From positions 1,798,001 through 1,862,000 of the forward strand of contig CAVWVF010000002.1 of assembly GCA_963758335.1 (NCBI GenBank): 64,000 bases of DNA, in the 5' to 3' direction. The notes beneath the pieces are model-generated. The model worked only from the letters and a program-made list of their open reading frames with translations, had not been told where the DNA came from and did no database searches. This document shows, piece by piece, positions 34,399 through 41,778 of this stretch; positions within the stretch are counted from its first letter, which is position 1, and each line of letters starts with the position of its first letter. Source of the stretch: Roseiarcus sp963758335. GTDB taxonomy: Bacteria > Pseudomonadota > Alphaproteobacteria > Rhizobiales > Beijerinckiaceae. The position numbers and the translations under genes are program-made.

Positions 34399-34977
34399 TC
34401 AGGCCAGAAGCGTGGCGATGTCGATCGTGACCTCGGGAATGCGTACCGGGGTTAGGGAGCCTTGGGTCATCCGCCCAGACGAGGCATAGCGGCCGTCCTT
34501 GGGGTCCCGATAAACCTCGACGGCGCCCCCGGAAAGATCGACAATCCAGACCTCGGGTACGCCGAACCTCGCGTAAACCGGAAGCTTTGTCTTCCGGTCG
34601 TGGTCCAAGGAGCTGTCCGAGACTTCGACGAGGAGCAGCGCGTCGGCCGCCCCGGGATGGGAGGCGGCATAGGCGTCGGAACGGGGCGGCAAGGCCACGA
34701 AATCCGGCTGGGGCTCGTTATAGGCGTCGAGACGTAAGGGATTCTGGACGCTGACGAGGACAATGCCGTCGGCGACGGCGCGGGCGAACCGCTGCTCGAG
34801 CCTTCTCGTGACGGCGGCGTGCGGACTGCCGATCGGGTTCATGTCGAAGATGTCTCCGTCGATCAGCTCGACACGCTCGGGATGGGAAAGGATGCCGGCC
34901 TCGGCCATCCGGTAGTAGGCGCCGACGTCAAGCCGATGCCTGGCCGGGGCTTGCGGACGTTCCAGAACGGCGCGCAT
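34399..34977 (-). CDS. Uma2-family endonuclease-like protein
   Basis: 192 residues from ATG 34977, chosen because AAGGAGGA lies just upstream; the frame stays open further. The PD-(D/E)XK-like Uma2 fold is recognisable: RVELIDGDIFDMNPIGSPHA (residues about 36-55), EPQPDFVALPPRS (about 91-103, acidic metal ligand), ALLLVEVSDSSLDHDRKTKL (about 115-134, E-V/I-S with Lys) and FGVPEVWIVDLSGGAVEVYR. Uma2 proteins are abundant in cyanobacteria and other bacteria and have been linked to mobile DNA, but their biological role is unclear. The gene stands alone. Confidence 0.85.
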   Translation of the reverse strand: MRAVLERPQAPARHRLDVGAYYRMAEAGILSHPERVELIDGDIFDMNPIGSPHAAVTRRLEQRFARAVADGIVLVSVQNPLRLDAYNEPQPDFVALPPRSDAYAASHPGAADALLLVEVSDSSLDHDRKTKLPVYARFGVPEVWIVDLSGGAVEVYRDPKDGRYASSGRMTQGSLTPVRIPEVTIDIATLLA

Positions 34978-35033
34978 GGATCCTCCTTGTCTCAGCCGGA
35001 GTGTACTGCGGGTCGTCTCAAACGCCAATTAGC

Positions 35034-35575
35034 AAGTGGCCGATCAACTCGCTCCGCCGCAGCGCAGCGAAAGCGGGGTCGTCCGCGTCCCATGTCGAGA
35101 AGATCGGCGAAGCGCGGCGCACGGTCGATGAGCGGCTTGCCACGCGCACAAGCCCGTCGTCGCGGCCGGATGAGATGCGCGCTTAACGCTGGAATGGGGC
35201 CAATCCCAGGCGCGCACGACCCGTCGCGCGGGCGCCGGATCGAGCGCCACGGCGCGCGCCGCCGCCATCAAATGGTCCTCGTCCATGGCGACCGAACCGA
35301 ACCGCCGCTGAAACAGGCGCCCCGTCTGGCGCGCCCGCGCATTGACAAAGCCCGCGTAGAGCCGGCGCCCGCTGGCCAGCGCGAGCGCGAGTCCGGCCGG
35401 GTCGTCCGGCGTCAGGATCGGATCGACATGGTTGGGCGTCAGGCAATAAGCTTAAGCAGGCGACGCCGAAGCGGCGGCGCGATTCCGCCAGCCAGTCCTT
35501 GTAAAGGCGATCGTCCTCCGGCTCGAAGACTATTTTCTCGGCGCGATTGCCGCGCTCATGTCACGTGATGCGGCA
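35034..35575 (-). pseudogene. REP-associated tyrosine transposase (RAYT), degenerate
   Basis: On the minus strand pieces of a RAYT/IS200-like transposase occur in shifting frames: NRAEKIVFEPEDDRLYKDWL (about 35560-35500), AESRRRFGV, then a degraded LMPNHVH catalytic region (about 35440), ALASGRRLYAGFVNARA (about 35370), GRLFQRRFGSVAMDEDHLMA (about 35310-35270) and ALDPAPARRVVRAWDWPHSS. Several frameshifts and the loss of the HUH motif make it inactive. A related C-terminal fragment lies at 43989-44366. Such enzymes mobilise REP-type palindromes, which are common around here. Confidence 0.75.
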
Positions 35576-35629
35576 GGCCGGGCGCAACGATGCGGGCTAT
35601 GCGGGTCATAGGACAACATCGCATGGGCT

Positions 35630-35809
35630 GAACAAAAAGGTAAAGGCGGGCGTGTCACCGTAATCTCGTAATCTCAGTTCGGTCTTCGTCACCGCCTGTT
35701 GGTCAACCGCACCTTGCCGACGAAGGCGGCCCCGATGGGTATTGCAGAACGGGCTGTAGCGGGACGAGGTCTCCGCTGCGCATCCAGGTGCGCGACATAT
35801 TCGGGTCAT
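35630..35809 (-). pseudogene. Cys-rich hypothetical protein, N-terminal fragment
   Basis: ATG 35809 begins RICRAPGCAAETSSRYSPFC, then NTHRGRLRRQGAVDQQAVTK. This Cys-x4-Cys...Cys-x2-His pattern is a zinc-ribbon-like start seen in small proteins of unknown function in related bacteria. After TKTELR the frame enters a GATTACGGTGACAC repeat and loses the expected continuation, so the gene appears cut by that repeat. Confidence 0.5.
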
Positions 35810-36070
35810 TCAGAGCAACGCTTTTTCGTAGCCGTCCCCGCAGACACAGGGACGGAAACAGATTGACGGAACAGGGTGGACGCGGGCGTTTGCCGGAAAG
35901 CAAGGCTCTTGTCCAGTCCCGCCCGGCCTACGTCGTCGAGTTCCGCCACGGGCTCCGGTTTCACGGACTGTGGTCGGGCTGGCTAACCGCCCGAGCAGAT
36001 TGTTGATGCCCACAGGTTGCTCCCTGTCGGCACAGAAGAGCCTCCAGCCGAGCCGCTGGCGACCGAAAGC
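35810..36070. other. No gene recognised
   Basis: Upstream region of the Cys-rich fragment and downstream of the membrane protein gene. No convincing frame or hairpin. Confidence 0.3.
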
Positions 36071-36766
36071 CTAGTACGGCTTGACCTCAAGGACCCGGTG
36101 CTTGGCCATCCACACGATAAAGTCGTTGCCTAGCGGCGTCATCGTGACAGTGGGATCGTCGCCGTCAACGACCTGAACGTATCCCGTATTTTGTAGAAAG
36201 CCGCTCCAACTCTCCCAAGTCACCACGCGGTAGAAGTTCGGGTTCTGCTTGGCAGCTTCGTCATAGACCCTACGCGCCTGCGACAATGTAGTTTGTCCGA
36301 TCTGGTTCAACTGCTTGAGCGCCCAAATCTGCGACGTGAAAATCACCCGGTAGTTCGTTTCATGCATGCGCTCGACAAGGACCTGGGAGCGAAGCCGGAT
36401 CGCCCAGGAGAGTTTTAGTTCGGCGCTCTCTCCAAAGGCGTTCTCAAGATGGGCGCGCAGGTGCGCGTCGAGGGGATCGTAAAGCGGATTCGGGTCTGGC
36501 CGAGGCGGCCTGCGAACAACTGCGGACGTTGGTGGTGGGGGCAGTGCTGGGGCTTCGGCCGGCTTCGACGCCTCTACTTGCTGCTGCTCTGCGCGCGCTG
36601 CGGCTTCTATTGCGGCTCCTGCCGGCCCGGCCGAGACCTTGGTCGCGCGGTCGAGGAGCCCATTGATTGCGTTTCGCTGCGTGACGAGGAACGCAATGCC
36701 CAGCACAACAAATATGAGGAGGACGCTTGCGGGCCAAGCGATGGCGGACATGATTTCCGGCGACAT
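36071..36766 (-). CDS. Membrane-anchored hypothetical protein
   Basis: 231 residues from ATG 36766. One N-terminal transmembrane helix (residues about 9-29, AWPASVLLIFVVLGIAFLVT), then an Ala/Pro-rich linker (about 45-95, with PAEAPALPPPPTSAVVRRPP). The cytoplasmic-looking C-terminal domain (about 100-231) contains RLRSQVLVERMHETNYRVIF and FIVWMAKHRVLEVKPY. I do not recognise the family. The architecture (single anchor, flexible linker, soluble domain) fits an envelope or signalling accessory protein. Codon use is a little less GC-biased than the box genes. Confidence 0.65.
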   Translation of the reverse strand: MSPEIMSAIAWPASVLLIFVVLGIAFLVTQRNAINGLLDRATKVSAGPAGAAIEAAARAEQQQVEASKPAEAPALPPPPTSAVVRRPPRPDPNPLYDPLDAHLRAHLENAFGESAELKLSWAIRLRSQVLVERMHETNYRVIFTSQIWALKQLNQIGQTTLSQARRVYDEAAKQNPNFYRVVTWESWSGFLQNTGYVQVVDGDDPTVTMTPLGNDFIVWMAKHRVLEVKPY

Positions 36767-36838
36767 GTCCCTATTAGATTCTTACCTGAGGGATCATAGA
36801 CAAGACGAGTCGAACATTGTCATTGAGGCGCGGGGCGA

Positions 36839-38458
36839 TCAAGCTGCAGCCAAGAGATCGACGACGCGTTGGATGGCGGTGTCGGCGCGGTGATAGGCGG
36901 CTTCGAGCCGGCTGTGTGGACGGTGTTGCGGGTCCGGCCGGTGATGGAAGCGGCTGTTGGCGAGGGGGCCGCACAGGCGCTTGTGGAAGAAGAGGAAGAG
37001 GAGGGCGACTTGGACGCCCTTGGGTGAGAGCCGGTAGGCGTAGCGCGAGCCGTCGCGCTCGATCAGGCCGTGTCCCTTGAGCTTGCGCAAGTCGTAGCGG
37101 AGCTGGTTCAGGCGGTAGGTCTTCTCAGAGAGGTCGAAGGTGTCGAGGACGGCTTGATGGATCTGCCGGGCCGTCCAGCCGCCGATCTGAGGACCGCCAT
37201 GCAGGAGGACCTCGAACAGGCGGATGATGCGCGGCTCGTGGATCTTGAGGCCGGGATAACGCACCGCGCCGATGGTGATCGGATGGGCGAGGCGCTGCAG
37301 CAGCGGGAAATCGACATGCACGTTGAGCCACTCGGCCTGGAAGCCGGCGAAGCGGTCCGTGATCAGCTGGAAGGTGGTCCGCACGGCATCGAGATGGTCG
37401 AGCCCCATAAGCAGGCCGAAGTCGGTGAGATTGTTGGAGACCAATTCGTTGCGCAGAAAGGTCAGGAACTTCTCATACTGTTTGAGGAAGCCGCTCTTGA
37501 AGTAGGCGCGGAAGACATGATGGCCGTGCTCGATCTGGTCGATGACCGTGGCCAGCTTGCCATGCATCCGGCGACTGACCCGCTTGCCGAAGATCGTGGC
37601 GATCTTGTCAGCGCTGAGCCGCCACAGGCCGAGTTCGCAGCTGCGCTCGAATAGCTTGTGGATGGGAAAGTGACGCCTGAAGATGAAGTTGCGGCAGTAC
37701 TCGATCTGGGAGATGGCGTAGAAGCGTGACAGGTTGAGCTTGGCGCGCTCCTTCTTTGAGAACTTCGGTCCGAGGATCAGGGTCCAGTAGTCGAGGCGGC
37801 GGCGGATGATCTCTGGGCTCAGCCGGTCGGCCGACGCCTGCAGCGCCGCTGCATCGTCGACGGCGAGGAAAGCGTTGTCATGCTTGCGGAAGCCGATCCC
37901 CGCCCGCTTCAGCTCCTGCTCGATGAAGCTGTGGCCGTTGAGATAGTAGGCGGTCTGGAAGGGGAAGAAGGAAGCCACCCGCACAACCATCGGTCCGAGC
38001 ACCTCGTCGCGGACATAGAAGTAGTAATGCGTGAAGCGGCTGCGCTGGTGCGCGACGATGCGGTAGTGCGGGTCCTTGGCCGGGTACTTCGGCAGGCTGA
38101 TGCGGAAGGTCGGCCCTTGCTCCATGCTCTTGAAGATGAAGTAGACACCGTAGGCATTGCGCTTCTCCATGCGGCGCAGCCACCGCAGCACGTGGTCCTC
38201 CTTGCGTACCCCCTTCTCGGCCCATTCGATCGGGATCGCGTGATTGCGCGCGTAGGCTTCCACCCAATTCTGGTAATCGGCCGTCCGCTGGCTCAGCGCC
38301 TCCTTGCTGACCTCCGCCACCCCGACGATCTCACGGAAGAAGTGGACGACCAGCTCGGGCCGCGACAGCGCCGTCGGATAGCCGCGAATGACAATCCGGT
38401 CGAAGCAGTGATAGACGAAGACCAAGAAGTCGCCGAACAGCTTGGTGAACAAATCCAT
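36839..38458 (-). CDS. Uncharacterised protein with C-terminal winged helix, divergent-pair gene 1
   Basis: 540 residues from ATG 38458. It begins MDLFTKLFGDFLVFVYHCFD and contains CFDRIVIRGYPTALSRPELV, many conserved-looking aromatic/basic blocks (RSRFTHYYFYVRDEVLGPMV, RFYAISQIEYCRNFIFRRHF, HHVFRAYFKSGFLKQYEKFL) and a winged-helix-like end (residues about 425-490, SEKTYRLNQLRYDLRKLKGH, LIERDGSRYAYRLSPKGVQV). I recall similar proteins as multi-copy hypotheticals in unrelated phyla, which would suggest a mobile element, but no known transposase motif is visible. It is divergent from the 38520 gene with 61 bp between starts. Confidence 0.7.
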   Translation of the reverse strand: MDLFTKLFGDFLVFVYHCFDRIVIRGYPTALSRPELVVHFFREIVGVAEVSKEALSQRTADYQNWVEAYARNHAIPIEWAEKGVRKEDHVLRWLRRMEKRNAYGVYFIFKSMEQGPTFRISLPKYPAKDPHYRIVAHQRSRFTHYYFYVRDEVLGPMVVRVASFFPFQTAYYLNGHSFIEQELKRAGIGFRKHDNAFLAVDDAAALQASADRLSPEIIRRRLDYWTLILGPKFSKKERAKLNLSRFYAISQIEYCRNFIFRRHFPIHKLFERSCELGLWRLSADKIATIFGKRVSRRMHGKLATVIDQIEHGHHVFRAYFKSGFLKQYEKFLTFLRNELVSNNLTDFGLLMGLDHLDAVRTTFQLITDRFAGFQAEWLNVHVDFPLLQRLAHPITIGAVRYPGLKIHEPRIIRLFEVLLHGGPQIGGWTARQIHQAVLDTFDLSEKTYRLNQLRYDLRKLKGHGLIERDGSRYAYRLSPKGVQVALLFLFFHKRLCGPLANSRFHHRPDPQHRPHSRLEAAYHRADTAIQRVVDLLAAA

Positions 38459-38519
38459 GGCAGCCCCCTCGATACCCGGCAGGGATCGAAAGGCGATCCG
38501 GCGTCGACCGGGCAAACAG

Positions 38520-38864
38520 ATGGTGGAGGGGAAGAGCTTTCGCCTCGCCGAGGAGGTCCGCTCCATCCAGCGTCGGGCGGCTGACCGCCATGGGCGCGTC
38601 GTCACTGTTGGTCAGCTGGTCCTGTTCTCTACCGAAACCGGCGACGCCTGGCTGCTCGACCCGTCCGATCAACTCGCCGCAAGGCTGGCCCGCGACGGCG
38701 ACCCGGAACCCGTCCACATCGAAGAAAATGATACCTCCTTCGTCATCGATTGGAAGGGCAACTATCGCATCGAGGGACCCGCCTTCATCTATTCCGATCG
38801 CCAGACCCGGCGCGTCTCAACCATCCTCGGATACCCCACGCACCTGCTCGCGCCACCGTCCTGA
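38520..38864 (+). CDS. Small uncharacterised protein, divergent-pair gene 2
   Basis: 114 residues from ATG 38520 (the frame stays open upstream to 38442). The protein is a compact beta-rich sequence: RHGRVVTVGQLVLFSTETGD, AWLLDPSDQLAARLARDGD, SFVIDWKGNYRIEGPAFIYS and RRVSTILGYP. I do not know the family, but the same kind of small protein seems to accompany other mobile genes. Divergent transcription from the 540-residue gene with a shared 61-bp promoter region suggests the two form one functional unit. Confidence 0.6.
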   Translation: MVEGKSFRLAEEVRSIQRRAADRHGRVVTVGQLVLFSTETGDAWLLDPSDQLAARLARDGDPEPVHIEENDTSFVIDWKGNYRIEGPAFIYSDRQTRRVSTILGYPTHLLAPPS

Positions 38865-38968
38865 AATTTCAAATATCTTTGGCTAGCTCAAGGTGCGGCG
38901 CGAGTCGCAAGTCCTACCGGACATTCTAAGCCCCGTAGTCCACCAGCAACTCGCTCACGGCACGCTGA

Positions 38969-39307
38969 CTACATTCCCCATTCGACCAGCATCGCCTCCG
39001 CCTTCGCGGGATCGTCCTGGGGCATTACGGGGACATGATACGAATTCCCCATATCAATCCATCCGCCCTCGCGCCACGATGCAATCCGGAATCGAGAAAT
39101 CGCCCGGAGCGCCATTCTCCTTCCGTCAAGCATTAGGCCCAGGAGTTTGGCTTTGCCGAGGGTCGTGGCGACTTCGGCCGAAGGAATGCCTTTGGTCATG
39201 CGGCCCGTTGGCGCGGGCTTGTCCCGCCCCTTCAGCCGCTCGAACTCCTCGATCGCCGTCAGGCCGCAGAGCGGTTCATCGTTGATTAACGATGCGTCAA
39301 GCAGCAC
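38969..39307 (-). CDS. Hypothetical protein (about 112 aa)
   Basis: Read from GTG 39307: LLDASLINDEPLCGLTAIEE, FERLKGRDKPAPTGRMTKGI, then KAKLLGLMLDGRRMALRAIS and YHVPVMPQDDPAKAEAMLVE. Soluble, no known motif. The frame stays open upstream to 39448, but those codons are antisense to the GCG-protein gene, so a start near 39307 is preferred. The pair is divergent. Function unknown. Confidence 0.5.
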   Translation of the reverse strand: MLLDASLINDEPLCGLTAIEEFERLKGRDKPAPTGRMTKGIPSAEVATTLGKAKLLGLMLDGRRMALRAISRFRIASWREGGWIDMGNSYHVPVMPQDDPAKAEAMLVEWGM

Positions 39308-39344
39308 GCGGTAGTCAAAAGATCTCTGATTCGAGAGGTGGACG

Positions 39345-39668
39345 ATGCGAAAAGTGTTTCTGACATCAGCGGTCGCGCTACTGGGGCTGACTGCCGCTCC
39401 CGCCCCAGCGATGCCGGTCGCGCCACTCTCCGGCGCACCGACGAGCATCGCGCCGGTCGCGATGGGCTGCGGCCCTGGATGGACTCGCGGACCCTACGGA
39501 CATTGTCATCCCATCGGCTACGGCGGCTACGGTGTCGTAGCGCCCGTTCCCGGCGTCGTCGCAGCCGTTCCCGGCATCGCCGTAACCGTTCCCGGCGTCG
39601 TTGCGCCCGTTCCCGGCTACCGCCATTGCTGGATTGGTCGCTGGGGCTATCGTCACTGCAACTGGTAA
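39345..39668 (+). CDS. Secreted GCG-motif (GCG_CRPN-like) small protein
   Basis: 107 residues from ATG 39345 with GAGAGGTGG upstream. Signal peptide MRKVFLTSAVALLGLTAAPA (cleavage after about residue 22). The mature part carries the marker GCGPGWTRGPYGHCHP (residues about 42-57) that defines a family of short exported proteins in Hyphomicrobiales, then a repetitive VAPVPGVVAAVPGIAVTVPG stretch and a Cys/His/Trp-rich end (HCWIGRWGYRHCNW). Function of the family is unknown. The repeat unit (V-P-G-(V/I)-(V/A)) is encoded by a tandem array of about 21 bp at 39540-39620. Confidence 0.8.
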   Translation: MRKVFLTSAVALLGLTAAPAPAMPVAPLSGAPTSIAPVAMGCGPGWTRGPYGHCHPIGYGGYGVVAPVPGVVAAVPGIAVTVPGVVAPVPGYRHCWIGRWGYRHCNW

Positions 39669-39734
39669 CGGCTCTTGGCGACGGGCTCCCGTCGGATGGT
39701 GCAGCTCCTCCTCCGCGGGGCTTCCTTCGTCTGA

Positions 39735-39997
39735 TGGGGATTACGGTGACACGCCCGTCAATACCGAATTGGCCTCGACGGTGTCGCGCCGTCAAGGCCG
39801 GAGGATGGACCTTTATTTGGTAAAGAGCGGCGATCGCGGTGGGGACGCGCATTACTGCGCGCCCCCGCACAGAGTCGAGGAAGGCGCGGTGGCGTTGAGG
39901 CTTGGGGATTCCGGTGACAGTGCACTCAACCCCATCCAACCCGGCGTCAGCGCGACGATCAGGAATTACGGTGACAGAAACTACGGTGACATTGCAA
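39735..39997. repeat. Cluster of GGTGACA motifs
   Basis: GATTACGGTGACA at 39739, GATTCCGGTGACAGTGCACTC at 39908, AATTACGGTGACAG at 39963 and CTACGGTGACATTG at 39980. Related copies occur at 35646-35662 (reverse), 43970-43980 (CAGGTGACAC) and 5758. They sit beside RAYT remnants, as do REP-type sequences moved by such enzymes. Confidence 0.6.
39752..39905. repeat. About 155-bp dispersed repeat, second copy at 44367-44535
   Basis: From CGCCCGTCAATACCGAATTG to GTTGAGGCTTGG the two copies are highly similar; the 44367 copy has a 15-20 bp insertion near its end (GAACGGGAGAGTTGTAGACT). Copy 1 directly follows a GGTGACA motif, while copy 2 abruptly replaces the N-terminal part of a RAYT gene. No convincing protein is encoded. 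Confidence 0.75.
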
Positions 39998-40288
39998 TAA
40001 ATTGACTCATGCCGCGTGTCGCCGCTACTCTTCATCCACGGCCCATCTCGCCCCCGTCGTCCTTCCCGAACTGCCTACCATGTGTGACGCAGCGCGGCGC
40101 CGACCGCCAGCAGGTTATCGTCCGCTACCGACCGGGTGAGTACAATCGGTCGAATCGGTGCTATTGGATTGATGATCGGATCGAGCGCAAAGCCGGAATA
40201 CCGTGACGGCGCCCTTCAGTGGACTCAGGCTACGCGATAAAATGCCTCAGGCGCGATTTTTTCTTTGGAACCGCCATAACCCTGAACC
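39998..40288. other. Gene-free stretch upstream of IS66 copy 2
   Basis: No gene recognised. The last bases (GGAACCGCCATAACCCTGAACC) reappear around the far end of the IS66 insertion (43428-43441). Confidence 0.4.
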
Positions 40289-40444
40289 GTAATCGGGGCA
40301 AATTTCCGGGCGGAAGGGGGGAGTCAAGCGTCGGAAAGTATGATTCAAGCTGGGGATGTCCGTTGATTTGAGCTGGACCCCGGATTTAGGACCATTGGCT
40401 AAGGTGTGAAATGTCCTGCTCTGTCGCAACCGATGGAGCGAGAA

Positions 40445-40735
40445 ATGACGAAGTCACGCAAGAAGTTTGATGCGGCGTTCAAGGCGAAGATTGCGCTCGA
40501 GGCGTTGCGCGAGGATGCGACGGTTCCGGAACTGGCGAAGCGGCACGTGCATCCGAACCAGATTTATGCCTGGAAGAAGCAGGTTCTCGACAATGCGGCG
40601 AGCCTGTTCGCGCGCGGGGCGAGCGGTTCGGGCGATGGCGAGGAGGAGCGCGAACGTGAGACGGCCAAGCTTTACGCCAAGATCGGCCAACTGACGGTCG
40701 AACGGGATTTCTTGGCCAGGAGGCCAGGTCGATGA
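40445..40735 (+). CDS. IS3-family OrfA (HTH protein)
   Basis: 96 residues from ATG 40445. Typical IS3 OrfA: KKFDAAFKAKIALEALREDA, TVPELAKRHVHPNQIYAWKK (helix-turn-helix, residues about 30-50), then a coiled-coil/leucine-zipper-like end (ERETAKLYAKIGQLTVERDF). It binds the terminal repeats and is joined to OrfB by frameshifting in most IS3 members. Here orfB also has its own ATG overlapping the orfA stop (ATGA). Confidence 0.92.
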   Translation: MTKSRKKFDAAFKAKIALEALREDATVPELAKRHVHPNQIYAWKKQVLDNAASLFARGASGSGDGEEERERETAKLYAKIGQLTVERDFLARRPGR

Positions 40736-41679
40736 GTGCGCCCGATCGAAGAGCGATGGTCGAACGGCCTGGCAAGGACCTGTCGGTGCGCCGCCAATGC
40801 GCGCTTGTGGGCGTGGCGCGCTCGGCGGTCTACCGCCCCAAGCCCGTCGCCCGGGCGGACGATCTGGCGGTGATGCGCCGCATCGACGAACTGCATCTCG
40901 AACTTCCGTTCTACGGCTCGCGGCGAATGACCTTCGAACTCAACAAGGAAGGCCGTGGGGTCAACCGCAAGCGAGTGCGGCGGCTGATGCGGGTGATGGG
41001 GATCGAAGCGCTGGTTCCACGCCCCGGCACGAGCAAAGCCGCGCCCGGGCGCAAGATATACCCCTGCCTGCTGCGCGGCCTGAAGATTGTCGAGCCGAAC
41101 CACGTGTGGGCGGCCGACGTGACCTACATCCCGATGGCGTGCGGCTTCATCTATCTGGTGGCGATCATCGACTGGGCGAGCCGGGCGGTTCTGGCGTGGC
41201 GGCTGTCGAACACCAACGATGCGAGCTTCTGCGCGGCGGCGCTGGAGGAGGCGCTGCTTCGGTTCGGAAAGCCGCGGATTTTCAATACCGATCAGGGCTC
41301 CACTTTCACCTCCGAGGCTTTCGTCGGCAAGCTCGCGGCGGCCGGCGTCGCGATTTCGATGGACGGACGCGGCCGTTTCATGGACAACATTTTCATCGAA
41401 CGGCTGTGGCGCTCGATCAAGTATGAAGAAGTGCATCTGAAAGCCTACGCCGATGGCCGCGAGGCGCGGGCCGGCATCAGTTCCTGGATGACCTTTTACA
41501 ATTTTCGGCGCCCGCAGCACCAGGCGATGAACAATCTGATGCCGATGGCGGTGTGGCGCGCCGGCATGGACACAATCGAGGCGGCGGCGAGGGCTGTGGA
41601 TATGCCGCTTCGCTTGGACAACGCAAACGCGTTGCCCACATACCCACAGCAGAAGCAGAAGCAGCAAGAAGCGGCTTGA
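40732..41679 (+). CDS. IS3-family OrfB (integrase-type transposase)
   Basis: 315 residues from ATG 40732, overlapping orfA by four bases. It has HTH_21-like PFYGSRRMTFELNKEGRGVN, then the retroviral-integrase core: VWAADVTYIPMACGFIYLVA (residues about 125-144, Asp), RIFNTDQGSTFTSEAFVGKL (about 182-201, Asp) and MDNIFIERLWRSIKYEEVHL (about 221-240, Glu), spacing D-D-35-E. Intact and likely active. It is the youngest insertion in this stack because it disrupts IS66. Confidence 0.95.
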   Translation: MSAPDRRAMVERPGKDLSVRRQCALVGVARSAVYRPKPVARADDLAVMRRIDELHLELPFYGSRRMTFELNKEGRGVNRKRVRRLMRVMGIEALVPRPGTSKAAPGRKIYPCLLRGLKIVEPNHVWAADVTYIPMACGFIYLVAIIDWASRAVLAWRLSNTNDASFCAAALEEALLRFGKPRIFNTDQGSTFTSEAFVGKLAAAGVAISMDGRGRFMDNIFIERLWRSIKYEEVHLKAYADGREARAGISSWMTFYNFRRPQHQAMNNLMPMAVWRAGMDTIEAAARAVDMPLRLDNANALPTYPQQKQKQQEAA

Positions 41680-41778
41680 TTCTTGAAGGACAAGGGCAGG
41701 CGAGATTACACCTTAAATCCATCCCCTCGTGGTCCCACGAATGGGGTCCAGTTCAATTCGGGTGATCCGCTTGAGCGC

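Larger units (their letters stand above)
40369..41755 (+). mobile_element. IS3-family element inserted in IS66
   Basis: 1387 bp with terminal repeats TGAGCTGGACCCC at 40369 and the complement of TGAACTGGACCCC ending at 41755, flanked by the 3-bp direct repeat ATT (40366-40368 and 41756-41758). Removing element plus one ATT restores the IS66 sequence seen in copy 1. The two frames orfA and orfB are intact. Confidence 0.95.
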
